A DNA stretch of 51,565 bases. Origin: Kiritimatiellia bacterium (GTDB lineage Bacteria; Verrucomicrobiota; Kiritimatiellia; RFP12; UBA1067). Numbering within the stretch: the first letter of the stretch is position 1; each line of letters starts with the position of its first letter. This document shows positions 33,152 to 40,675 of the stretch, piece after piece. The stretch is from positions 1 to 51,565 of the forward strand of contig JAFYDR010000265.1 in the NCBI GenBank assembly GCA_017544725.1, in the 5' to 3' direction. The position numbers and the translations under genes are program-made. A model generated the notes under the pieces. It did not search any database and was not told the DNA's origin. It worked only from the letters and a program-made list of their open reading frames with translations.

Positions 33152-34474
33152 CTAGACAAGATCGGAGAGGGAGAGTGCACCATATTTAAGGGAGAATCCC
33201 TTTTTCCCGGGATTTTTCTGGAAAAACGCTTGGACTTTGTGTTCAAGTGCCGACGGATCAAATCGTTTCCTGTTCCGTTTGACTTCGTAAAAATGGAGTT
33301 CCTTGGAGAATTCATTCTCGCACACGAGATCTATTTCGTTTTCACCTTTCCGATCCCACCATCCGCCCATTCGGGTGTAAGCATGCTTTTCCTCGAACCA
33401 AGCGCGGAACAGCCCCTCTAGCGCAATTCCCGAAAAGACTTCGTAATCGCGTCGAACTAGGTCTTGAAGTTCGTCGAACATGCGCACCTGTATCAGATAC
33501 TGGTACTTGAACACGAACCGAAACCAGAAACGGAAGAAGTTGTCTTTGAGCCGATACCGGCAGTTTTTGTTGGATGTCACCTCAAAGATCGGCTGATGTT
33601 TTGCAATAAGACCATATTGTTCTTCAAGGCGTGTCAGATAGCCGCCTACCTCCCCGCCTATCTCGGTCATGATTTCTGCCCGTGAAGTTTTGCCGCGTGC
33701 GATTGACGAGAGGATTGAGAAATACGTGCCGTATTCCTTCCCGAACTCTTCTACAAGGACACCCCAACCCTCGTTGAGAAAGAAAGAGTCCTCCTCCACG
33801 AGAACCTTGATCATCCGTTCGCGAGTAAACGCCTTTCGGTCCATCAGCAGGGACACATACTTCGCCACACCTCCCGTGAACGTCCACAATGCCAGAAGAT
33901 CGTCCGGAGCAAATCTTGGATGGTGGAAGGCGAGAATTTCGCGCAATGCGGAAACTTCAAAGGGTTGTACCGTCATGTGGTCAGTCTCATGTCCGTACAA
34001 CGGTTCTTTCCTCTCCCGAAAAATCTTGTTCATGAGCGTGTTGACGCTGCCCATGACCACCAGATTGATTTTCGCGTCACTGGCAAGCTCGTCCCAGTCT
34101 CGCTGCATCTCGCTGAATATAGATGCGTTGACCCGCAAAAAATCTTGAAACTCGTCGATCACAACGGTAATCGGCTGTTCTTTTGACAGTTTCAAAAGAT
34201 AGCGGAACAGGTCGCTGAATTTGGTCACTCGCCCTGGGATACTGCGTCCGGTGTATTCTTCGATCCGGCACTTGAACCCGTCGCACAGATCGGCTTCAGC
34301 AGCACGGACTACGAATAGGTAGAGGTACGGGGCATCTCCATACGCCTGACGGACAAGCTCCGTCTTGCCGATGCGCCGCCGTCCCGTGATCACGGTAAAA
34401 CACGCCGATGACTCGGCACGGGTACGAATCGCCCGCAACTTTTCAATCTCTTTTTTCCTGTCGAAGAATCGCAT
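33152..34474 (-). CDS. Archaeal-type ATPase with C-terminal DUF234-like nuclease domain
   Basis: A 440-aa STAND-like ATPase. It starts MRFFDRKKEIEKL, then Walker A ITGRRRIGKTEL near residue 29, Walker B VVIDEFQDF near 110, and a sensor (VVMGSVNTLM). The C-terminal part has a winged-helix region (TSRAEIMTEIGGEVGGYLTR) and ends in a DUF234/PD-(D/E)xK-like block, KGENEIDLVCENE ... LHFYEVKR, which could bind or cut nucleic acid. ATG 34474 is used because AAAGG lies 7 nt upstream and the conserved FFDRKKEI motif begins there; the frame continues upstream through the operator array. Members are common solitary genes in bacteria and archaea and their role is unproven. Possible defence or selfish-gene function is inference. 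Confidence 0.75.
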   Translation of the reverse strand: MRFFDRKKEIEKLRAIRTRAESSACFTVITGRRRIGKTELVRQAYGDAPYLYLFVVRAAEADLCDGFKCRIEEYTGRSIPGRVTKFSDLFRYLLKLSKEQPITVVIDEFQDFLRVNASIFSEMQRDWDELASDAKINLVVMGSVNTLMNKIFRERKEPLYGHETDHMTVQPFEVSALREILAFHHPRFAPDDLLALWTFTGGVAKYVSLLMDRKAFTRERMIKVLVEEDSFFLNEGWGVLVEEFGKEYGTYFSILSSIARGKTSRAEIMTEIGGEVGGYLTRLEEQYGLIAKHQPIFEVTSNKNCRYRLKDNFFRFWFRFVFKYQYLIQVRMFDELQDLVRRDYEVFSGIALEGLFRAWFEEKHAYTRMGGWWDRKGENEIDLVCENEFSKELHFYEVKRNRKRFDPSALEHKVQAFFQKNPGKKGFSLKYGALSLSDLV

Positions 34475-34484
34475 CGCACAACCT

Positions 34485-34536
34485 TTCCGAAATGTGCAGT
34501 TCCGAACTGAACAGTTCCGAACTGTCTGTTTCGGAA
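34485..34536 (-). promoter_or_regulatory. Four TTCCGAA boxes at exact 15-bp spacing
   Basis: TTCCGAA at 34485, 34500 and 34515 and its complement TTCGGAA at 34530. The two middle boxes are perfect palindromes CAGTTC-C-GAACTG (34497-34509, 34512-34524). An extended -10 TGCTAAACT (minus strand, 34540-34548) precedes them, so all four lie between the predicted transcript start and the ATPase ATG. This looks like a cooperative repressor site; 15-bp phasing places neighbouring boxes about one and a half helical turns apart. Confidence 0.7.
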
Positions 34537-34593
34537 CAAAGTTTAGCAAATCTGGCATAGGATGGCAAGGCGGCAAAGACGCCAGTGAAGAAT

Positions 34594-34840
34594 GAAATGA
34601 TTAAATCGCCGCTGCGCGGCTTTAAATCGGCTACTTCGCCGCCTCTAAATGGGGCTTGCGCCCCTAAGTGCTCTTCGGGGTTAAGTGCCGCTGCGCGGCT
34701 AAGTACCACTTCGTGGCTAAGTATTACTTAGTGGCGAAGCTACACTTAACCACTTAGGGGCGTAGCCACACTTAATCACTTAGTCCCGTAGGGACACTTA
34801 GCCCGCAAGGCATCGGCGGCTTCGCCGCCTCGCCTTGCGT
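34594..34840. repeat. Tandem array of variable-stem triloop hairpins
   Basis: Successive hairpins differ in stem sequence but stay self-complementary: GCCGC-TGC-GCGGC, GGGGC-TTGC-GCCCC, CCGC-TGC-GCGG, CCAC-TTC-GTGG, GTGGC-GAA-GCTAC, GGC-GTA-GCC and GTCCC-GTA-GGGAC. They are separated by conserved TAAGT(G/A) or its complement ACTTA, with orientation switching near 34730. It begins with the GAATGAAATGATTAAATCG block that also starts copies at 7930 and 51245. No coding frame is supported. Confidence 0.8.
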
Positions 34841-34846
34841 TTGTGC

Positions 34847-34874
34847 TTGAAATGGCGGGGGGATCTGCTATCAT
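34847..34874 (+). promoter_or_regulatory. Candidate promoter for a structured RNA
   Basis: TTGAAA (34847-34852), 16 bp, TATCAT (34869-34874) with an extended -10 TGC directly before it. It points rightward into a non-coding, hairpin-rich stretch ahead of the Type ISP gene. Confidence 0.45.
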
Positions 34875-34880
34875 CACAAC

Positions 34881-35090
34881 GTTCTCCCACGGATAACCGT
34901 AGGAGAATGACAGTTCGGGGAACTGACCGGGAGCGTCAAGCGACGTATGGAAGCCGATCTCCCTCTCCACCCCTCGGACACAAAACATTGTGGCATCAAA
35001 GCTACAAGTCGTTCGACCGAAATACTTCCACAAATGATTTCCAGAGCGACATGTAAGCGGAGATGCGCCCGTACGGGCGCATTGTCTCTT
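34881..35090 (+). ncRNA. Candidate structured RNA or 5' leader of about 200 nt
   Basis: Downstream of the promoter lie consecutive stems: TTCTCC/GGAGAA enclosing ACGG-ATAA-CCGT (34882-34907), CAGTTC-GGG-GAACTG (34911-34925), CACAA-AACA-TTGTG (near 34979-34992), GTCG-TT-CGAC (near 35008-35017), and a final palindrome TGCGCCCG/TACGGGCGCA (35064-35081) followed by a T-rich tract, as in a weak terminator. No known RNA family (tmRNA, 6S, SRP, RNase P) fits. It could be an independent RNA or the leader of the restriction gene starting at 35213. A leftward frame (34776-35093) covers the same bases and cannot be excluded. Confidence 0.35.
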
Positions 35091-35212
35091 CATGTTTTCT
35101 GGTAAGCCTGTGGAAGGGCTGCGGTCGAGTACATGAGAAGATTATGCGCTCTTTTCTTTATGCATGGATGTGGTGTCCGCGACAAATTCAAGCGCGATTG
35201 GCTGGACACCTT

Positions 35213-38200
35213 ATGACGACAACGTTTGACGATGTGCTGAAAAGATACCGCGATGAGTCCCTTTCGGAATCGGAGAAGGGCACGAAGTTCGAGGAACTGA
35301 TGCGGGCGTATCTGTTGATGTTGCCGAAGTTTCATGGTCTGTTCGACAAGATTTGGCTTTGGCGCGACTTCCCCTCCCGCACGGATTTCGGAAGCGGCCA
35401 CGACCTCGGTATCGATCTGGTCGTACGGACGGTGTCCGGCGAATACTGGGCGGTACAGTGTAAGTGTTACGCGGAAAACGCTTATATCTCCAAGGAATCC
35501 GTTGACACCTTCCTCTCGACCTCGGGAAAGTACTTTTCGGACGAACTCCTCGAAACCAAACGATTCTCCCGGCGTCTTTGGATCGCGACCACCGACAACT
35601 GGTCTGCACACGCCGAGGAAACCCTCAAGAACCAGTCGCCGCCCGTCATGCGTATCGGACTTGCCGACCTCATCGCCTCTCCCATCGATTGGGATGCCGT
35701 GGAGGCGTATGTGCACGGTACAACGTCTGTCGCTTCCGTCAAACGCGCCCCGTTCGACCATCAGCTGGAGGCGATCGCGGTCGCTCGCGTACACTTCGCC
35801 GCGCACGACCGGGGCAAGCTCATTATGGCGTGCGGCACTGGCAAAACCTACACTTCTCTCAAAATTGCGGAGGATCAAGTGACCTCTACTGGACTCATCC
35901 TGTTTCTCGTCCCATCCATCGCGCTCCTCGGTCAGACGCTGAACGAATGGACCGCCAATGCCGAAAAGCCCATCCGTCCCATGTGCGTATGCTCGGACGC
36001 CGAGGTCTCCAAGAAGCAGAAGGCTACGGACGACGGCGGCTTCACCGTGGAAGACCTCGCGTTTCCCGCCTCAACCAACACCGACGAGATTGTGCGCCAG
36101 TTCCGGCAGCTCGATCTCCTCGCAAAGACAAACGGCGGCTTCCGCGTTGTATTCTCCACCTACCAGTCGCTCCCCCAGGTCATCACGGCCCAGCAAAGAC
36201 TCAACGCAGAAAAATCCCATCAGGCGGATTTCGACCTCGTCATCTGCGACGAGGCGCATCGGACAACAGGTGCGGCGGTGGGCGGCAGTAGAACGGGCGG
36301 CTCGCCCGTTCGCGAGAATGACGGAACGAACGCGCCGGCGTCGCGTTCTACCAGCGCCTTCATTCTCGTCCACGACAATTCCGCGCTCATTGCGCGCAAG
36401 CGTCTCTACATGACCGCAACGCCGCGCATCTACAACGACCGCGCAAAGGAGGACGCGAAGGATGCCGATGTCCTCCTCTGCTCGATGGACGACGAGGCTA
36501 TCTACGGCAAAGAGTTCTACCATATCGGCTTCGGAAAGGCCGTCGAGAAGGGGCTGCTCTCTGACTACAAGGTGCTGATCCTTACCGTACCGGACATCCC
36601 CCGTGAGCTGAAAGCCGCCGTCACCGCCTCCAACGGAGAGATCAAGATGGATGACGCCGCCAAGCTCGTCGGTTGCATCAACGCCCTCTCCAAACAGATG
36701 GTTAAGGACTCCGAAAACGTCCGCGCCGAAGACCCCTCGCTCATGCACAAGGCTGTCGCTTTCTGTGCGAATATCAATGCCTCGAAACAGATCGTTTCCA
36801 GTTTTAACGCTTTGCGAGACGCCTATTACGGTTCGCTCACACCGAAGGAACGGGCGAAGCGCGTTGCCATCGAGGCGGACCATATCGACGGCACGATGGG
36901 CGCGGCACTCCGCCAGCGAAAGCTGGCTTGGCTCGATTCCTCGAATCCCGAAACAAACGCCTGTCATGTCCTTTCCAATGTCCGCTGTCTCTCCGAGGGT
37001 GTCGATGTCCCGTCCCTTGACGCGATCCTCTTCCTCTCCGCCAAAAACAGTCAGGTCGATGTCGTCCAGTCCGTCGGTCGCGTCATGCGCAAGGCCCCCG
37101 GCAAAAAGTACGGCTATGTGATCATCCCTGTCGTCATTCCTCCTGACATGTCGCCGGAGGAGGCACTCGACAACTCCGATGTCTATAATGTCGTCTGGAC
37201 CGTCCTCAACGCGCTCCGCGCCCACGATGACCACTTCGACACCGAAATCAACAAGATCGACCTCAACAAGAACGCCAGCGCAAAGATCCTCGTCGGTGTC
37301 GCTGATACGGGGGCGACATCCTCGCTGTCTTCAGGGACTGCCGTTCAGGACGAGATGGACTTCAACGCGAAGATTTATGCGAAGATGGTGAAGAAGGTCG
37401 GCACCCGCCGCTACTGGTCGCTTTGGGCGGAGGAGGTCGCGAAGATTGCCGCGAAACATTCTACGCGGCTACGCGATCTGATTTCCCGTCCCGGAGAGAA
37501 ACGCGACGAGTTCCTGCGCTTTCTCTCCTCTCTGCGCGAGAACCTGAACCCCACCGTCTCCGAGGACGAGGCTGCCGACATGCTCGTCCAGCACGCCCTC
37601 ACCAAACCTGTATTCGATGCGATTTTCGAGGGCTACGACTTCGCCGCATCGAACGTCGTTTCCAAGTCTATGCAGAAGATGGTAGATCTCCTGCACGAGG
37701 ACGTACCGGAAAAGGAAATGCGGGCGATGGAGGAGTTTTACAAGTCCGTCGCCGAACGCGCCGAGGGCATCGACAACGCCGAGGGACGCCAACGCGTCAT
37801 CTACGAGCTGTACGACAAGTTCTTCCGCACCGCCTTCCCGAAAATGTCCGAACAGCTGGGCATCGTCTATACCCCCGTCGAATGCGTTGATTTCATCATC
37901 AACTCCGTTGAGGACGTGCTGCGGAAGGAGTTTGGCCAGTCGCTCACGGACAAGGATGTGCATATTATTGACCCCTTCACAGGCACGGGTACTTTCATCA
38001 CACGCCTTCTGCAAAGCGGTCACATCAAGCCCACCGATCTGAAACGGAAATACACAAAGGAACTCCACGCCAACGAGATCGTCCTGCTGGCGTATTACAT
38101 CGCCTCCGTCAACATCGAATCGGTCTATCACGACCTGATGGAAAGGACTCCGGACATCAGACCTCAGACATCGGATATCGAAAACGCGAAGTCAGAAGTC

Positions 38201-40240
38201 CGAAGTCAGAAGTCCTCTTACCAACCCTTCGAGGGAATCTGCCTGACCGACACCTTCGAGATGTACGAGAAGGGCGATGTCTTCGAGACCGCCGACTTTC
38301 AGCAGAACTCCGCGCGTGTCACAAGGCAAAAGAAAACGCCCGTGCGCATTGTCATCGGCAACCCGCCGTACTCCGTCGGGCAGAAGAGCGCCAACGACAA
38401 CGCGCAGAACGCTCACTACCCAAAACTCGAAGCCGCCATCGCCCGTACCTATGTCGCGCATTCGACGGCGGCGAACAAGAACGCGCTCTACGACTCCTAC
38501 ATCAAGTCGTTCCGCTGGGCGACGGATCGGTTGGATGGCGGCAAGGGTATTGTCGCATTTATCTCCAACGCGGGCTGGCTGGACGCCAGCGCGATGGATG
38601 GTTTCCGTGCCACGCTGGAGCAGGAGTTTGATTCAATCTACGTGTTCAACCTTCGTGGCAACTGCCGCACGAGTGGCGAACTGCGCAAGAAGGAGGCGGG
38701 CAACGTATTCGGTCTCGGTTCCCGCACCCCCATCGCCATCACGCTGTTGGTGAAGAAAGATGTGGCAAGGGCGTCCTCGCCCTTGCGCAAGGTCGAGGGC
38801 GACCTTGCCACTTCGCGCAAAGCCCGTATCTTCTACCGTGACATCGGCGACTACCTCTCACGCGAGAAGAAACTCGAAATCGTCAAGGATATGCGTTCGA
38901 TGCTCGATCCGAAGATGGACCTTGTCGAAATCCACCCCAACGCCAAACACGACTGGATCAACCAGCGCGACGGCGTGTTCGATTCGCTCATCCCGATCGG
39001 TGACAAGGACGACAAGACAGGACACACGGCGTTCGTGCCGACTTATTCTTGCGGATTGAAAACTCAACGTGATACATGGTGCTATAACTTTTCAAAGGCA
39101 GAGCTTGAGAAGAATATGCAACGCACGATTGAGCATTATACACATTGCCTTGGTGGAGAACCAATCTATGATGCAATGAAGATAAATTGGACGCGTGCTA
39201 TGCTTAATCAACATAGTAGGGACAAGCGAAGCAACTTTTCGCATGAGAATATTCGTGTTGCTGTTTATCGTCCATTCTGTACTCAGTATCTATATTTTGA
39301 CAAATTCTGGAACGAAATGGTCTATCAAATCCCTCGTCTCTTCCCGACTCCTGAACACAAGAACCGTGTGATTTGTACCTGTGGTGCCGGGGGAACGAAG
39401 TCTTTCTCATGCCTCATGACGGATGAGATACCAGATGTTCAGCTAATGATGAATGGCCAATGCTTCCCTCTTTATGTTTACGAGGCGGAGGAATCCAGTT
39501 CACAGATGACGCTTTTCGACAAGGGGAAGGACTCGTATCGTCAGGAAAGTGGGATTACGGACTTCATGCTGGCGCGTTGTCGCACGGAGTTCGGCGACAA
39601 GGTGACAAAGGAGGATGTGTTCTACTACATCTACGGCGTTCTTCATTCGCCCGACTACCGCAAACGGTTTGAAGCGGACTTGAAGAAATCGCTTGCGCGC
39701 ATCCCGTTGTGCAAGACGGGTGCGGAGTTTGCCGCGTTCGTCAAGGCGGGACACAAACTCGGCGACCTCCATTGCGACTACGAGAGCGTGAAACCGTGGA
39801 AGGACTGTGTAGTGGATACGGTCGCGACAAGCGCGACGCTCCCGTTGGAGAAGTCCCCCATGTCTCCATCGTCGCCCTACCACATCACGAAAATGCGCTT
39901 TGCGAAGAAGAGTAATCCACACGACGAAGACGGCAACGGCAAGCTCGACCGCTGGGAGATGGAAGACCGTAGCCGCATCATCTACAACGACCGCGTGACG
40001 ATACGCGGCATTCCGCTTGCCGCCTACGACTATCAGGTCAACGGCAAGAGCGCGATCGAGTGGGTGATGGATCGCTATCAGGTGACCATCAACAAGGATT
40101 CGGGTATCGTTAATGACCCGAACCTTTGGCTTGCCGAATTCAATAATCCTCGCTACATCGTCGATCTAATCCTCAAAGTCGTCACCGTCTCGATGGAAAC
40201 GCTGAAAATCGTCGCCGGTCTGCCACGTCTGGAGTTCTGA
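35213..40240 (+). CDS. Type ISP single-chain restriction-modification enzyme
   Basis: A 1,675-aa protein combining nuclease, translocase, methyltransferase and specificity domains. An Mrr-like nuclease (GIDLVVRTVSGEYWAVQCKC, about residues 65-85) is followed by the SF2 helicase: ACGTGKT near 200, CDEAHRTTG near 346, YMTATPRIY near 401 and QSVGRVMRKAPG near 623. The methyltransferase has IDPFTGTGTF (motif I) near 920 and NPPYS (motif IV) near 1047, then a C-terminal target recognition region. ATG 35213 is chosen because the protein then starts MTTTFDDVLKRYRDESLSES, as in LlaGI/LlaBIII-type enzymes; upstream ATGs lie in a palindrome-rich leader. It is about 100 residues longer than LlaGI-type enzymes, largely explained by three in-frame repeat insertions. 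The specificity region is strikingly AT-rich. Confidence 0.93.
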   Translation: MTTTFDDVLKRYRDESLSESEKGTKFEELMRAYLLMLPKFHGLFDKIWLWRDFPSRTDFGSGHDLGIDLVVRTVSGEYWAVQCKCYAENAYISKESVDTFLSTSGKYFSDELLETKRFSRRLWIATTDNWSAHAEETLKNQSPPVMRIGLADLIASPIDWDAVEAYVHGTTSVASVKRAPFDHQLEAIAVARVHFAAHDRGKLIMACGTGKTYTSLKIAEDQVTSTGLILFLVPSIALLGQTLNEWTANAEKPIRPMCVCSDAEVSKKQKATDDGGFTVEDLAFPASTNTDEIVRQFRQLDLLAKTNGGFRVVFSTYQSLPQVITAQQRLNAEKSHQADFDLVICDEAHRTTGAAVGGSRTGGSPVRENDGTNAPASRSTSAFILVHDNSALIARKRLYMTATPRIYNDRAKEDAKDADVLLCSMDDEAIYGKEFYHIGFGKAVEKGLLSDYKVLILTVPDIPRELKAAVTASNGEIKMDDAAKLVGCINALSKQMVKDSENVRAEDPSLMHKAVAFCANINASKQIVSSFNALRDAYYGSLTPKERAKRVAIEADHIDGTMGAALRQRKLAWLDSSNPETNACHVLSNVRCLSEGVDVPSLDAILFLSAKNSQVDVVQSVGRVMRKAPGKKYGYVIIPVVIPPDMSPEEALDNSDVYNVVWTVLNALRAHDDHFDTEINKIDLNKNASAKILVGVADTGATSSLSSGTAVQDEMDFNAKIYAKMVKKVGTRRYWSLWAEEVAKIAAKHSTRLRDLISRPGEKRDEFLRFLSSLRENLNPTVSEDEAADMLVQHALTKPVFDAIFEGYDFAASNVVSKSMQKMVDLLHEDVPEKEMRAMEEFYKSVAERAEGIDNAEGRQRVIYELYDKFFRTAFPKMSEQLGIVYTPVECVDFIINSVEDVLRKEFGQSLTDKDVHIIDPFTGTGTFITRLLQSGHIKPTDLKRKYTKELHANEIVLLAYYIASVNIESVYHDLMERTPDIRPQTSDIENAKSEVRSQKSSYQPFEGICLTDTFEMYEKGDVFETADFQQNSARVTRQKKTPVRIVIGNPPYSVGQKSANDNAQNAHYPKLEAAIARTYVAHSTAANKNALYDSYIKSFRWATDRLDGGKGIVAFISNAGWLDASAMDGFRATLEQEFDSIYVFNLRGNCRTSGELRKKEAGNVFGLGSRTPIAITLLVKKDVARASSPLRKVEGDLATSRKARIFYRDIGDYLSREKKLEIVKDMRSMLDPKMDLVEIHPNAKHDWINQRDGVFDSLIPIGDKDDKTGHTAFVPTYSCGLKTQRDTWCYNFSKAELEKNMQRTIEHYTHCLGGEPIYDAMKINWTRAMLNQHSRDKRSNFSHENIRVAVYRPFCTQYLYFDKFWNEMVYQIPRLFPTPEHKNRVICTCGAGGTKSFSCLMTDEIPDVQLMMNGQCFPLYVYEAEESSSQMTLFDKGKDSYRQESGITDFMLARCRTEFGDKVTKEDVFYYIYGVLHSPDYRKRFEADLKKSLARIPLCKTGAEFAAFVKAGHKLGDLHCDYESVKPWKDCVVDTVATSATLPLEKSPMSPSSPYHITKMRFAKKSNPHDEDGNGKLDRWEMEDRSRIIYNDRVTIRGIPLAAYDYQVNGKSAIEWVMDRYQVTINKDSGIVNDPNLWLAEFNNPRYIVDLILKVVTVSMETLKIVAGLPRLEF
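36286..36353 (+). repeat. In-frame palindromic insertion in the helicase domain
   Basis: Perfect hairpin GAACGGGCG-GCT-CGCCCGTTC inside a larger inverted pair GTAGAACG ... CGTTCTAC. It encodes about 20 extra residues (GGSRTGGSPVRENDGTNAPA) between the DEAH box and the TAT motif, where relatives have a short loop. Confidence 0.7.
38149..38220 (+). repeat. In-frame tandem-repeat insertion in the methyltransferase domain
   Basis: Contains a perfect 14-bp tandem duplication GAAGTCAGAAGTCC (38188-38201 and 38202-38215) plus GACATCAGACCTCAGACATC. It encodes about 25 extra residues (RTPDIRPQTSDIENAKSEVR...) between NIESVYHDLM and YQPFEGICLTDT. Confidence 0.7.
38762..38812 (+). repeat. In-frame double-hairpin insertion in the methyltransferase domain
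   Basis: Two back-to-back perfect 9-bp stems, GCAAGGGCG-TCCT-CGCCCTTGC and GCAAGGTCG-AGGG-CGACCTTGC, bounded by GTGGCAAG and CTTGCCAC. Encodes about 15 extra residues (VARASSPLRKVEGDLATS) before the conserved IFYRDIGDYLSRE. Confidence 0.75.
39045..39470 (+). other. AT-rich patch covering the presumed target recognition domain
   Basis: Base composition and codon choice change abruptly (AT-rich codons such as AAA, GAT, TAT, ATT) within the otherwise GC-rich restriction gene, then revert. It corresponds to residues about 1,278-1,419, after the methyltransferase core, where Type ISP enzymes carry their specificity domain. Best explained by recombinational exchange. Confidence 0.7.
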
Positions 40241-40243
40241 TTT

Positions 40244-40546
40244 GGCGCATCTGCGTAATTCACCCATCTCATACGCACGAGAAATTTTGGAAACAACCAG
40301 AACAACTTGAAGACAGGCGGCAAAGCAGCCAGCGGGTTAAGCGTGTTATGTTGGTTAAGCGTGTTATGCTGACACGCGACAAACGACACGCGACACGCCG
40401 CATTGGACTGACGAGACAGACGGACTTTCTTTCATTCGTCACTCGTCACTCGTCATTTGTCACTCGTCACTACTTCGCGCAGCGAAGTTGTTGTTTCTGT
40501 TGTTTTCATTTTCAAAAGGCGACGGTGAAATACGCAGATACCCCCC
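40244..40546. mobile_element. MITE-like element 2
   Basis: A 303-bp non-coding element with imperfect terminal inverted repeats (left GGCGCATCTGCGTAATTCAC; right end reverse complement GGGGTATCTGCGTATTTCAC). It shares the AACAACCAGAACAACTTGAA block and the R2 end with element 1, in inverted order. Inside are R5 (40371-40438), an 18-bp tandem duplication GTTAAGCGTGTTATGTTG (40336-40371) and heptad runs CGTCACTCGTCACTCG. The left end starts 3 bp after the Type ISP stop codon. Confidence 0.6.
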
Positions 40547-40555
40547 TTTGCGTTT

Positions 40556-40596
40556 ATGGGTTCTTTTTTCGACATGGGTTCTTTTTTCCCTTGACA
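40556..40596 (+). promoter_or_regulatory. 15-bp direct repeat and -35 box before the exported-protein cluster
   Basis: ATGGGTTCTTTTTTC occurs at 40556-40570 and 40574-40588, directly followed by the consensus -35 TTGACA (40591-40596). The matching -10 is weak (CAAACT at 17 bp). It lies about 80 bp before the ATG at 40676. Confidence 0.4.
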
Positions 40597-40675
40597 GTTT
40601 CTGTGTTTTATGACAAACTGAATTGCTTTTTTCCCCTAGTTGAACGGACAAACTGGGGAGAGCGAGAGAAAAAAC

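Noticed and set aside
34594..34840. CRISPR or integron attC array
   Set aside because: Conserved parts are only 5-6 bp, spacers are hairpins rather than unique sequence, and there is no integrase or cas gene.
34776..35093. Leftward 105-codon frame over the candidate RNA
   Set aside because: Parts look protein-like (LSFSYGYPWENVVMIADPP), but it begins in the terminal palindrome and ends in the hairpin array. Kept only as an alternative to the RNA call.
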